Positions 14,001 through 29,000 of a DNA stretch of 64,000 bases are shown in pieces (the stretch's first letter is position 1; every line of letters starts with the position of its first letter). The position numbers were made by a program, and so were the translations under genes. The notes below the pieces were generated by a model that worked only from the letters and a program-made list of their open reading frames with translations, was not told where the DNA came from and did no database searches. Source of the DNA: Metellina segmentata (lineage: Eukaryota; Arthropoda; Arachnida; Araneae; Tetragnathidae); NCBI GenBank assembly GCA_947359465.1, contig OX375873.1:41512437-41576436 (forward strand), in the 5' to 3' direction.

Positions 14001-17000
14001 GCTTAGAAATTTTGAAATGGTTATGGCTACGTTTCGAACACAAAACACATTTTTCGATTACCAATTTGAAACGACCTTTTTTTCTCTCTTCTATAAAGTT
14101 GATGTTTCCTCACTATATAGCTTAGCATAGTAATGACGATATAATAGAATAAATTTAATGACTTTTTATTTTATGATAAAATCAATCATTTGATATTGCT
14201 TTTCAGCGTTGACTCAACCAGCTAACGTATTCATATATCTTGAATGTATGTTATCAATCCTTCAACAGTGAAACAAAAGTAAAAGGTGAATTTCCAGAAA
14301 CAAAGTTTTAATATTTGTTTGATGTTATTTAATATAATTTATTTTCAAAGCAGCTTTTTGCAGTCATTCTGATGCTACTATCAACAGCAATGTGATAATT
14401 TTCTATGGGCTTACAATAATACTTTTTAGGTGCATAGCCGGATAACCAAAAAAAAAACACAAAAAGACAATTTTTTAATGGGATAAGCTCTTAACTTTGC
14501 ATTTAAAATTAAAATCCTGGCTGGATACGTTACGTGTTTCTATGGAAGTGGCTTTTGAATATTGATACTCTACCTCTTTTAAACTGTAAAATATTTGTAC
14601 CTTAAATACAGAAAAAAAAACATGTAAATGAGAAATTTGTGATTTCACCAAAAATGTATTTAATCTATACATAAAAACGATGTGTGTATTCTATATACAA
14701 ATCTACACCGTTTTACTAATACACACCAAATTTGGTACACATACATTAGAACACTGCGGAAAATATAGGCTATTTCTTTCCTGTCTTCATACCAATCTGT
14801 AGCCATGAAAATTGGCACACTGGTAGTCCCAAAAGTGCCTCTCGAAGCCCCAATTTTAAAATCTAAAGTTTGTTTTCCTGCAAGAATTGGGCATGAGCAA
14901 GGAAACACGTTATGGTTTAAGTATTTGAGTTAACAGATGTAATTGTCGCGGTTATATTTTTGCTGTCGCGGTAGGAGCACGTTCTACAGGGTTTGTGTAT
15001 TTGAGTTAACACAGGGAAATGTCGCGGTCATATTTGAAACTCGAGCAACGCCGGGTTATTCATCTAGTTTTAAATAAATTTGGACTACTTACAAGCTTTC
15101 TCTTTATCGAACTCCAAACCTCGAATCGTCATTGTATCATCTTCCAACATCCAGCAAACGGTGTAGTGACGAAGTTTTTCCACAGGATCTTCAGTTATGA
15201 TACGCGCAAGAAATTTCAACTCTCTTACATCATATCCATATCTGGTTCCGTTTAAAAATTCATAATTAGGTACGTTTTCTTTGAAGGTAGAAAAATGAGA
15301 TACACTAAACTTTCTTAACAATCGAAACTAAGTCAGAATGTGTCACCAGACACATATGGTCACATCCCATTATTTTGTTTTTTAACATTTGTTCTCAACA
15401 ATACTTTCAGCTTGAAGAAATTCTAAGGTTTTAGAAATATGCTTTACAAAAACTCTCATCGATATTTCGAATGGATTCAGGAAAGATCCAATTATATTAG
15501 TTTTGTTGTTTAACATGTGGCTTTATATTTAGCTGTCCAAATCCACAAAAGTCATTACTTATTTAACAAGCTCCCTTTTAAAGGATTCTTTCATAAATTA
15601 TGGTATAAAATAAAAAATAAAAAATGTACTAGAAATGTTTTAAAATCTAGTTAACTCATTCTTTAGATGCAAACCAATATTTGCTTAATACATATTAATA
15701 CATGCGAAATTAGCTCATATGTAATCATAATTCAGAACAGACTTCTTACTGATCTCCGGGCCCATCTCCATAGAATAGAACTTGCTGATTCCTCAGACCG
15801 TAGTGAGCTTGACCTAACACCGCCTTATGTTTGTGAACATTTGGACAAGTCCCCTAGACTAGTGGTTTTTAACTGTACTGTGAAAAAAATATTGAAGAGT
15901 CCGTGGACTAAATGCTCTAGCATCCAAACGACAGTCCACAAGATAATCGTACTATCTGCCTAAATACAGGCAACATGTTCTGAAGTCATTCAATGAACCC
16001 TTTGGTTTAAATTGCAAATATTTTACTGCAACTGGAGTTTTTACTAGTTTCGAGGGATTTTCGGTTTTCTGGCGCGGTGTCTGAAAACGGGCATGCACCC
16101 ATGTACAAGATTATAAAATTTAACTATTGAAAGCAACGTAAAGCTATAGGTTAAAATCGAAAAGTCAAGAATTGAATCAGATGTTGATGTTTAATCTACA
16201 CTCGTAAAGAAAGCACGATAAATTGTGTTAAATCGTATCATGTTTTTAAACTTCAAACGATTGTTAACTAAAATTATCACTTCACTTAAGCCAAAGTATT
16301 CTAATTCAAGAAGAAATAATGGAATATAAATCTGCGACAGAAAATCTATTGAATAAAGGAAACTTTTGTTTCAAAGCATCTTGACAGGAAAACGGTTGTT
16401 TGGATTTTTACAGCGCAAGGGTCATATTTGACCAAACTGGGCCAAAAATCTTCAAATAAATTGATACAGATACAAGAGAGGTTTTTTGACACAAAATAGA
16501 GAAACATACTAAGAGAGAAATCAAACCTACTCGGACTACAACTCGCAGATTGCTAATGCAGTGGGAATTCCCACTGACCCACATCGATTACAGAACATCA
16601 GGACGTACAGTAAACACGTACTGTCGCAGAAACACTACCCCCACCTACATTTAGCGATTGTTCTTTTAATACGATTTCATCACTTATGTAATATATACAC
16701 AGTCCAGTCACATAAATGTGACCACCACCTACTTTCGACGTCAACGTGAAATAACCAATCACAAAAGGCAGGTGGCAGCACATTGCAGTGGAGTGTATAT
16801 AAAGGATGTCCTAGGGCATCGGAAAGCATTTCAATCGTTGGCGTAATGCAGAAACGTAGCGATTTATCCGACGTCCAAAAGGGCATGATTATTGGCTTTC
16901 GGACCAAGGGTGGAAGCATTTCGGAAACGGCTAATTTTGTGAACTGTTCGCGTGCCGCCGTGGTAAAAGTATACCGTACATGGCAAAATTTCACTATCCA

Positions 17001-20000
17001 AAATCAGCGGCGTGGCACATGTGGTGCACCACGGGCTAGATGACAGAGGCGAACGAAGACTACAGAGATGCGTTCGGGCGAATAAACGTGCAACTGTTGA
17101 GCAACTGATCGCCCAGATGAACCAAGGGGCTACCAAGAGTGTATCCTCAACAACGGTTCAGCGAACGTTGCTGCACATGGGCCTCCGCAGCAGACACCTG
17201 GTTAATGCACTTATGCTGACTGCTGTTCATCGGCGACGAAGGCTGGAATTTGCACGCCAGTACCGCGACTGGACGTCCACAGAGTGGCGACAGGTGGCTT
17301 TTTCCGATGAATCACGTTTTATGCTCCATCGGACAGATGGACGTTGGCATATACGGCGTGAAACGTCTGAAAACAAACACCCTGCAACAATTGCCGGAAG
17401 GATCCAGGCTGGAGGAGGGAGCATTATGGTTTGGGGAATGCTTTTCTGGCATTCACTGGGTGCACTCATCATTCTGGAAGGCACGATGGATCAGCACAAG
17501 TACGCACCTGTCCTTGCGGATCATGTCCACCCCTACATGCTAATTATTTTCCCTCAGAATGATGGCATCTACCAGCAGGACAATGCGGGGTGTTATACAG
17601 CTCGCAGTGTATGTGCGTGGTTCGAAGAGCACCGGGATGAGTTTACCGTACTCCCCTGGCCAGCAAACTCACCGGATTTAAACCCAATCGAGAATATGTG
17701 GGACCACCTCGATCGGGTTGTTCGCGCCATGAATCCTCAACCGCGTAATCTAGCGCAGCTGGCCACTACACTGGAGTCGCTATGGCTCAATATCTCAGTG
17801 AACACCTTCAGAAACCTAATTGACTCTCTTCCTGCACGTCTCGCAGAGGTCCGCTCGGCCAAAGGTGGTTATTCTGGCTTTTGACAGGTGGTCACATTAA
17901 TGTGACTGGACTGTGTATATAGAATTCACGATACATTTATAATTTGTTGAGTTTCCTTTCCCATTTAACTGAAAACATGTCCAATACATCTATTGCAAAC
18001 CACCTCAATATAGTCTGGCTTTAATTTCTTAACACTAATAATTTAGTGTCGCTGTAGAAAGGAACGTCAAATATCCCCCAGAACAGTAATGAATCAAATT
18101 TGTTCTTAACCGGAAATATTTTCTTCGTCTTCCGGTGGTTTACGTTTGTGTACACTGAAAACTCATTTACTGTAATTTTATATCTGAAAAGTACTTGCAA
18201 TAATACTTAACTGCCGCATCTGAAAAATTTTAGAAGGTCCACTTTGTCTGCTTTCGGTGTGAAAGGATCATTCGTACGGAGCGTTTCTTCGGGGGCGCCG
18301 AAATCTTCGTGTTTGTAAACTAACTTGTGTGTACGGAATACATCTTCAGCAGGTTGTGGCACTGGTATTAGCTCTGAGACAAGAATCAATACAAATAGGA
18401 ATTAAATTCATATGCACAGATCTTTGAAACACATGAGAATGACTTGGAAATTTGGAAAATAACCAATCTTCTGTTAATTAATATGTGGTTAGTATGGTTT
18501 TTACTGTATAACCTGCAAATGTGTAATTTTGGTTAAGTTTGTATAAATTTACTCTGGCCACGTATGACTCGCGGATCAACTGATTCTCGAGTTAACTCGA
18601 GACTTGTGAATATGGCCGTAAGAAATTCTGCTGTAACTGCAAAGAGATTAAGGACAAACAAACAAACCTGCCGGAATGTGCCTATTTCACTCACACTACA
18701 GTGCTGCTCCCGGGATCTTCAGTAGTTGAGTCACGTGTTTTTTATACAAGTCTATTAGTTGAATTGGGGGACTATTGGTAACGTAAATAAATCCCTTCTA
18801 CAATTGGGGTCTTTAGCGGGGATTCTGTTTAATCGTTCAATGCCAAAAGCGATAGCATTAATATCGAGTTAAGAGGAAAACATTCCCGATGATAGCCATT
18901 CATCATCCTTTTACGTTTGACAGTCTTATAAAGCGCTCCTATTCAGAAATCAATTGACACAATGTCGACTTGCCGCACTATACTCAAATGCTTTCTCAAT
19001 ATACATATCGGGGTTACCTTAAAATGCTTTTTATCGCCGTTTTGGCTACTACGATTGACGTTTAATCTAATTGGTATTGACTCAGTTAACTATCATATAT
19101 CAATTCGAAATTTTTTATTAACGACGTGCTGAAATCCTATTTGAAAAACAAGCCTGTTAACATCACGTTCAGAATGATTAGAGGAAACACGTATCGCTTC
19201 AGGAACATTACCACTAACTACAGTTTGATAGAAAATCCCACCCATTAAACATTTGTTTATATGATATGCTTTTTTTCAGTGTAAGCATAAACGGTCGAAT
19301 ACGAAAAAATACTTCCCGTTGAAAAGTTGATTTTGAGATATATATATATATAAAGGATGTGTGTATATTTTCTATACAAATCTACACCGTTTGACCAATC
19401 CACACAAATTTGGTACACTTATACTATACTTTAAGAACACTGCGGAAAACATATGCTATTTTTTTCTGTCTTCAGACGAATCTGTAGCACAACCATGAAA
19501 ATTGGCACACAGGTAGTCCTAAAAGTGCCTTTCGAAGCCCCAATTTTAAAATCTAAAGTTTTTTTGTTTTTTTTTGCAATAAATTAATATTGACAAGGAA
19601 ACACGTTCTATAGGGTTTTTGTATTTTACTTAGTACAGGGAAAAGTCGCGATCATATTCGAGTATTACTAAATTTCATAAATCATTATCGTCTTTATCAA
19701 TATTTTTCTGTCTTTTTTCAGATTGTTCTATTTAGCCCAGGAAATTGAAATTCGACACTTCGCACAGCTTTCTTTTTTCAGAATTCTGCATTTTTTCTGA
19801 ATTTTGTTTTTGTTTGTTTATGTTTTAGTCTTTCGCATATTGCAATATATTATTCAGGAATTAAGTGTATAAATTTACGTCCAAAGTAAATTGCAGAAGC
19901 TGTAAAAAAGTTAAAACAAAGTTTAAAAGTATTTTCCGTGTAACTTAAATGATTGAAGTAAAAAAGTATTTTCCGTACAACTTAAATTGTATTCTTCTCT

Positions 20001-23000
20001 GTAAGAAAAGTGATTATTCCAATTCACTTTTCAATCAACATTTAACCATTTAAACCAGAGCAACGCCGGGTTTATTTATTTAGTTCTAATATAAGCGTCA
20101 CACTAAAATTGCATTCGAGTAATATGTCAAATTACGAAAGTAGTTACCGAAACACTAGCATCCCCTTAGTATTTACGATAAGAAAAACCCTCTCAGACCA
20201 CAGAGCGGCGAATGAGCACGTGTTTTCACATTCTATTATAAAATTGTTGGATTAATAATAACAGCCTGAAAAAATAAATATGCGTTTTGGACTTATTGGT
20301 GTTGAAATATATTTTAGTAGAAAGAAAAACAGAAAACAATAATTCTGATGCTAACAAAAATGCAAGATTGTAATGCTTATGCCAGATTTTAAAAATTGTT
20401 ATAATGGATAAATATGTAACTTACTTTCACTATTAATATTTACTAAAGACGAAAAACAAAATGTATATTTGAAAAAGTTTTAAGGAAAAATAAATGGGTT
20501 CTTTTCTTTAATACAATTTTTACAATTAAATGGAATTGCATAAGGACTATCTGTATTCCGTGTGAATGTATACAAATTTCGAATAAACTATAGCACTTGT
20601 TTCACAAGAAAAGATTTGATGAAATACGCAAATGTAACCAAGAACTAATTGAATCAAACTGAATGAAACCATTTCATTTATTTTTTTGTATACAAATCAT
20701 ATCTGAAGAAATGTATATAAATTAAAAGTATTCAAAAAGGTACACATAGGGGCATGCCTGGGATTTCCTTCTAGGGACTAACTAAATATCGTGGCCGTTT
20801 TGTTTTAGGGGATTGATTGAAATAATTAAAATAATTATTAAACAAAAATGTTTAGATTTCCTCTAATTAGTGCTTCATTAAATAATTATTCACAAAAATT
20901 AGTGTGTGATGAAAGTAATTTTTGATTATACCATATCGCACCCCGGCAAGAAAAGTGACACAACTCAAAATTGCCGAATTTGAGAAACATCACCGTAAAG
21001 GACACTATAAAACTTAAATTGAAATAGTATAAGCTTCTTTTAAATTTTTCGTAAGTATTTATGGTGGCAACTTCTATTATATTCTATAGAACAGTAATAT
21101 AACACGGTGGGCACCTCATACATATTTTAAAATGACATAACATCAAAATTTTTATTTTTTGACCTGTGTCAACTTTTTTTCCCGGGGTGCGATATGTAGG
21201 TTCAAGTGGTCGCTAAACAGGCAGGTCGTTAAATGAGGAGTACCTGTACTAAAGACATCCAACTCATCAGAATATTACCTTTGTTGTAAGTTGAGCGGTA
21301 ATAATTCTTTGTGAATTCATCACAATCGTACGGCAAGACTTTGAAGCCGAACACATCAAGTGGTATTCCAAGATCTATATCTGTGTCCTTGATGTAGTCT
21401 ACTTTCTTCTTCCGGCCTTCAAGCTTTAAAAATTTAGCAAACACACACTATGAGCAAATAGTCACTTGAAATATGGATACATTCTTTACCCCCATAGAAC
21501 CTAAATTTTAAAATCCCAACACCCTACAAGAACTATGTGTATTATTTAATTAAGCCTAATATCCGTTCCCTTATGCTGCCTAGAATACCTCCAAGTGGCA
21601 TGCATTTTTGTATGTTACAAGAAAATTAATCTTTTATTCAAATATATATGCACTCCATTAGAATTTAACTCATTTTGCATATAACGATTCAAAGTGGTGC
21701 TATTAAACGTGTACTCATCTTCTCAACTTATCCATTTTTTTTAATTGTAAAAATTAAGAAATAGGCAGGCTCCCTTCCTTATACTGATGCAATTTTTCGT
21801 GTCAGTTAAGGTAGTGCTTTTTTTTTACCAATACCATTATAGTAAAATGGGATAAACAAAACAATTGGAATTTGAATACTTTTTTTATCTACCATGAATT
21901 TCTAGTCCAATTAATATTCATTGAACGACACAACTGATTGAAATTGTCACTTTCATTACATTCTGCAAAATGCTTCCACTAATATTCAAATTAAGCTCTC
22001 TTTATGTTTTGCATTATTTCCCATTTCATGTTTTGCATTGTCATTTCTCATTTTCATGTTTTACATGGTTATTTCCCATTTTCATGTAGTGGTTTGTTGT
22101 TTGGTAGAATTTCAATGGCGCAGGAGCTAAGCATAGTCAAAGTGAACCAAACACAGGATGAACTAAACTAACTTTCAAACTCTTCTTTACTACGCTAAAG
22201 AGGAAAAGATAGCACATGAAAAGTGTGCGGGTAAAACTGGAGGACAGATGACTAAGTTACCTCGGGCTCTCTCATGGTGAAGTTCACTAGTTTATACATA
22301 CCTTTTAGGAGAGTAAATATTTATAGAATTCGCAAATATACCTATGATTTTGTGTGTACAATATATGTACTTCCTTTACAATTTATTTTGTGTGTGAAAA
22401 TAAAAATAATTTGTTTTCCATACTTTCAGACATCTATCATTTCTAAATATAAAAATTGTACTTACGGGATTTGAATCTGCTAGAATGGAAGTAGGATTTT
22501 GAATTTTGAAGTATTTCCCACCAATGAGAACATTTTGAAAGTCATGTGCCAGGTTCAACAAAGTGGGATCACACATTTCGCCAGGAGGAAGAGAAGGTTC
22601 CAATCTCTGTAAAATAGCAAAACACTTTGGGTTGTTGTTGTTGTGCGGGCCATATATGGTCCAATTGTGGGGTGCCATTGCCCCGGAGGGTTGGACTTCT
22701 TCATACATGACACATCCGTTTTAGAGGAAGGTCCCTTTCACACATCCATTCACTCACACATATCGTAATTTAGATCCCAATCAGAAGCCTATAATCCCTT
22801 GATCAGGTACCCCCAGAGGTATTGATTTGGTATGGGAACATGGGGTACTTTGTGACCACGAGCTATTTAACGTGCCCCAGCCACCATTAGCGAACACGAC
22901 GGTCTTTAGCCAGGTCTAAGCGCCGATCTCGCAATCATCAGAATTGCAGTCTCCGCTGAGGACAGAACCCACAACCCTTCCGATGCGAGCCCGATGCTCT

Positions 23001-26000
23001 AGTGACTGAGCTACCGCGGCTCAACACTTTGGGTGAAAATATTAATATGCACCATGTTGACGGTTGTAAACTTCCTTAGAAAAAGCCTGTCGCGCGCGCA
23101 AGAGAAATGTGTTATTTCAGACATATGTCACTTTTTTGTTTTTTTCCTTCAATTTTTATCGCATTTACATTTTTTTAAACTGTTGTATGTACAACTGTAC
23201 TTACAGATATTTAACGAGTGTCATTTTTCTTGGAATTCTAATGGTTGAGACTGTCATAAAAGACGCTGGGACGATTCATTGCAGAGTATTTTATAGTTTT
23301 TTTTTTAATGAAAATATAAGGTAAATAAAAAAGGATTGTGTGAAAAGAATATTCTATAGAACTAGACTAAGGCGAGTAGTTTACAATATTAAACAATTCC
23401 TAGGCAGAATTATAAGATCCAACTTTTCTCTTGAAACAACTGAGAGAACCTTTTAACAAAATGTATTTGCCCACTGATTATAGCCTCGGCATTTCTCAAC
23501 CGATTTAGAAATTCAAACCCTTCTCTTTCGGACTTTTAAAGTTGACTTTTCAATTCATAAAAAATATCAAAATCAAAAGATACCAAAAACTCACAAAGTA
23601 TCGTAAATCATCGTCGAATTTGTAGCAACAGACGATAAATCCTGGCAATCAACAACAAAACGATGCAAGATAGAACATTGAGAAAATCAACAAACGAAAG
23701 GCCTTCGAGATGTACAAAATCAAACTTTAAATGGAATCTAAAATTCACTCTAAAAAAGCACCAAACAGGCCTAGCAAATCTAATAACAACATGTTGTAGT
23801 TCGCTAGTTGGTACGCAGCTTTACATTCGGTTCTGCAGAAAAAATCACGAAACTTACCTTTGGTACTAGTGTTGGTCGCAGAATAACCCGACATGATCCA
23901 TCAATCTCGTTGTTGCATCGCTCTTCAACAAGTTTGATAGTTCCATCAGAGAGGTCATAGTACAGAGTCACTTCTTTCTGAACTTCAAACAGATTCTTAT
24001 CTTCCCCGTAACGCACATAAAATCTCAATCGCTTGGGGTGGTGCTTGTAAAATGAGGCAAGCTTGTACTCCTTTGCAATCGGTTTTCTGTACGAACGGAG
24101 TGTATTCGCCTGTGAATAGAGAAAATTACTTCTAATAGAGTCTGGACTTTTACAAGATTTCCAAGTAGTGTAGTGTTGCTTTTACCACACAACACCTCAT
24201 ACTGACGGAATCTTTCAACTCTATTAGAAAAAAAATTCTATTGATTTTCCTTAGAATAAAATCATTTGGAAAGACTCGATTGTTCGATCGTTTGCAATCT
24301 CTCTATATTAAAAAAAAAGTTACCGCTGTCGCAGGATTGAAAAATGTGATGCTTAGCTCGATTCTTAGACGGTTTCTCGAGAAAGTACAGATCAGAAAAT
24401 ATGAAATCAACATGGTTTGCTCTTCATCGAGTTCTCTAGACAATTGTGAAGATCTTTTTCCGATGCGGTTATTAGTTTAGGGTTTATTAAATGTTAAAGT
24501 TGAAAAAGCGAAATTTCTTTCGCGAACGAGCAAAACACATACAAATTTTCAGTCTTCAGCCGTGAGTTTTTTTTTCTTTTTAAAGAGTACCTCTCAACGT
24601 AAATTTTTTCAGCTCGTCGAGTTTTTTTTAGAAATTTCAATTTGGTTCTTGATAATATTTTTTTGAAAATCGGGAAAAATCGTTACATTTCGGTCTTTTT
24701 TTTTAAACTTATTACTATTAATTTTTAATTTTGAAAATATCGCAGTATACCTCTGAATGTATTTTTTCTTACGGTACAGTTATTTTTGAAATTGGTTTAT
24801 AAATAAATTCGATGCGATCAAAACTAGGCGGTGGAGTATGATAAAATTAAGAGTGGTGCAAGATATATTTTCATTTCTGCCCATTTTTGGTCTGCGGAAC
24901 TTCCCTGCAGAAATTTAAAGCACTCTAGCGGTGAAACTAAGGTATAAGAACTCCTTCAAGCGTTTCCAGGTGCGATAAAAGCATAATTGTTGGTATATTT
25001 CTGTTACCACGACGTGTATGAGATAGCTGCTATTTTTTTGCGACCTGAAAACTACCTCTTGTGCTAGTTGGGCTGAAATATACAGTCATTTGGTAACTGT
25101 TGAAAATGGAAAAGCCGCAGTTGTGCACCAGTTAATTCCAGGATTCGCAGCATTTGGCTTGAGCTTCTCTTTTAGTCATATTTCAATATTTTAATATAGT
25201 GAGATGAAAGAAATGGACTCCTTTTTATGACAATTTAAGCTCATCTATCTGACACTTCAATACCATTAACATCAAAATGCGCGGAAACCCATTACAAAGT
25301 AGTATATCGACTACTACCTTTACAGAGGATGGGAATTGATCAACGAATTGGTGGTGTACCATATGGTACTAGCCGACCCTTTTCCCTAACACGTGGACGC
25401 TGGAATGTTTCGAAATGCAAAAACAACTTCAGACCTTGCACGTGCGGCTCATCGGCGGCCCGGTGTTCCTTTTGATCCATACACAGCTGGAGTTTCCGTC
25501 GGTTCCCTAATCCCATGTCTGGGATCAAGTTTGGGGGACTCAAGTCAGCATGACAGACGGTTTTCGCATCTGTGTGGGGGTGTTTCTGTTCTGGAGAGGA
25601 CATAAACATCTCTAGAGGGCTCGGAATTCACCCCCCTCTCGTTGGCAGCTTCGGTTCTGTTGAGCGAAGCGAACATGGATTTTAGGAGAATTCGGACTCG
25701 AGATTCGACGAGAGACAGACGTCTCTGTTTTGCCATTTGTTACTTTGGCTTCAGGCAGGATTCGGTTGTCGATGGCTGTGCCCTTAATTATCTTTATAAA
25801 TTTTCTTGTAAATATTTAATTTATGTAAATAAATAGTTTAATTTTAAACCAGCTGTCAGTCAAATTCTTACATGACGGTACAGTGGAATGGTTCAATTAA
25901 ACAAATAACAGGAGGCTTTTTTAACACGTACCTCATTCCTATCCTCGGTTATCGGATCGTAAACGTCTGGTTGAGGAGATCTCATTCTGTAACCCATTTC

Positions 26001-29000
26001 TGTCATAAATCTTCGTGTGAACTTGTCGCAATTGATCAACTTGTATTCCTTGCCGTTCAATATTAAACTTTCTCCGATATTGAGATCATCTATGGTGTAA
26101 AAACCTCCTTCGGGCTTTTTAAACTTTCCTTTGCCTATAATGCAACCTGATAGAACATTGAACAAATGCGAAGTTAGTACATGTCTTAATAATTTACTAG
26201 TAAAACATCCATATAAATAAGAATGGAGTGTTTGTTTGTATATTGCATATTTTCAACCCATTTCAAGTTTCCATCCGCTTTGGTCCCTTCTCATGTCAAA
26301 TCCGCCTCTTGCGCGTTTGGTGTCTGTCGATATGTGTGTGCCGTATACACGTCCCGCGGTTTAATATATTTTCATGTAACTTTAACATACTGTGAGAACT
26401 TATGGTACAGCTACACTCTACGTTTATGAGTGATGGCAACGGCTTTGGCGATTTTTTTTTTGGCGCACTTCTAAAGTTGCCAAGTAAAGAATTATTTCCT
26501 AACTCTAACGTCACACTTTTTTTTTTTATTTTTACAACACACTTTTTATACATATTTCAGAACGTTTTAAAAAGTGTATTTTTTAAAAACTTTCACAAAA
26601 AGTAGTAAGCTTAAGCACATATCAAAACACATTTGTGAACCAGCAGAGAAACTAAGCTACGAATGGTAAGAATACCCTGAAACTTATCAATTACACTAAA
26701 TACAGTGAGCATGTTGAAAAAGGAAAAAGATTTACAAAAAAAAAAAAACAAGAAATAATACCTGATAAAGTCAGAATTCTCTCGTAAAAAAATAATGAAA
26801 ACGAAAATGGTCAAAAAAACAAAACTCTTAATCCTGTCATGAAAACTATTATAACAAAATAAAAATTCCACAACTGTCAAAATACAAATAAAAGGACCAA
26901 TGGTATCACAGAAAACGATTTAAAAGGACCAATGGAATCAAAGGATATTTTAAAAACAAAATAACCAATGGGAGAAAAGAAAAAATTTCAAACGAATCAA
27001 TGAAATCAAACGACTTTAACGGATTTTGGAAGAACTTTCTAGAATATTCAAAATGAAAATTAAAAGTTTCCGTTTGCCGAGGTTGCCATGAAAACCACAA
27101 CAACAGCAACGAAAGATGGGTTGCCTTAATTTATCGTAACTGGTTACTAGAAGTGCGCCAAAAAAAAAATCGCCAAGCCGTTGCCATCACTCATAAACGT
27201 AGAGTGTAGCTGTACCGAACTTATTTCAGTTAGTGACTAAACTTGGTTGCGTATCTGTATGTCGCATGCCTGATACAAGAGTCCCACTGGTAAAAAAAAT
27301 ATTGTTTTGTTGACTCGCACATTTTTTTAAACTTTTTTTGAGCATTCGACATAAATCGTCATTTTTATTAATTGAGTTGAACATGAAAAAAACTTAAACA
27401 AAGGTAATTCCAAATTTCCCTCTAAATCGTCTTTTGTAATAGTAACTTTAGTGTCACCTTTCGCATTTTGTAGCTTTGTCATACAGCAAGGGTGCGATGT
27501 ATGTGAAATGAATTACATGAATGAATATGCATGTGTAGGATTTGTGTCCAAAGTAAGTTGTATAAATTATAAAGATAGTGAAAGGTGTTAAAATATTATT
27601 TTATTCTACGAAAGACTACTCTATTTTGATCATCTCTTCGATCTAGCGTAAACCAATTAAAACCGAGTAAGGTCGGGTATTTTGCTAGTATTAAATAATT
27701 ATTGGTGATAGTACTTCATTCACAAACACTGCTCTTCATTTGACACTTTGCAATGAACAAATGTGTGAATATTCTCGTGGAAACAATATTTTACTGCTGT
27801 TTTATTTAGGGACATAATTCAATATTTAGTAACTTTTATGCACACATAGTTCATTTCTTTTCTCGGGAAGACATTTTTAAAATTTAGATTGAATTTTATG
27901 AGTAAAAATATTAACAAGTTTCATAAAACATAATTTACACAGTTGCAATCAGAATTGTTTTAAAACTAACGGTTAAATAAATTGTACTGCTCACAATAAG
28001 TTAACCATGGAAATTTTAAGATAGCAATATGCCATGGTGTTGCTTTTCAGATACCATATTTATTTTTTTAATTTTACGCGCAAAGAATGTTAAAGCCGAT
28101 TTTAAGATTTAAATGCAGCATTTTGCACATTTACAATGACATATTTTAAATGCATTAAGATATGGTTAAATATGTTTGCATAATTCAGACTCTCATAACG
28201 TACTTAGTGATATCTATAAAATCGTATACCTTGAGTCAAACCGCTATTTTTTTGTACTGGCTCGTAAACTTTCAAATCATCATCATCCAGGTAATATAAT
28301 ACATTGCATTTTCTGAACCTTGTGGTAGCCTTGTCGCCATCTCCTAAATTGTCGAGGTAATACGCTCCAAACGTTAAAACCTTAGGTAGTAAATAAAAGC
28401 AATAACGATTTGTTCATCATCCACCAAGACAGTAGATTTTACAATAAGACAGTCAGTTAGCGCATTCCCACCAGAAAATCTCCTTTGAACAGTTACTACG
28501 ACTGCTTAAAAAAAAAAAAAAATTTCAACGACTACGTCAAATAACGTAGCAAATTGAAAGAAACGGTTTATCAAAATCATATTTTGTTTGTTTATTTAAA
28601 TTGCTCTATGAGTATTCAGGTGAAAGTAGGGATATTTCAGAAGGGAGATTACACAGAAGATTAACAGGGTCACAGTCAATTTTGCTATTTCAAGACACCT
28701 ATAAAATAGTAACAAATTACAATTAGATTCTATTAAATTGCATCGTATTATAACGGTTATTGCTATTTTGGTAAGCTAACAAAATGTGCAAGAAAATCGA
28801 GCGTTCCGCCAAATGTGAAGTGAGATCTGTGATCCGATTTCTAAACAAACTAACACCAACTAGGGATGCGACATCGATGTCGATGTTTTCAAAACATCTA
28901 TGGAGTCGGTGTTTTTGTAACATCGATGTTCATACTTGTCGATGTTTTATTTTTAAATAAAAAAAGTACCGTTATAAAATTAAAAAAATAACCAAGTAGC

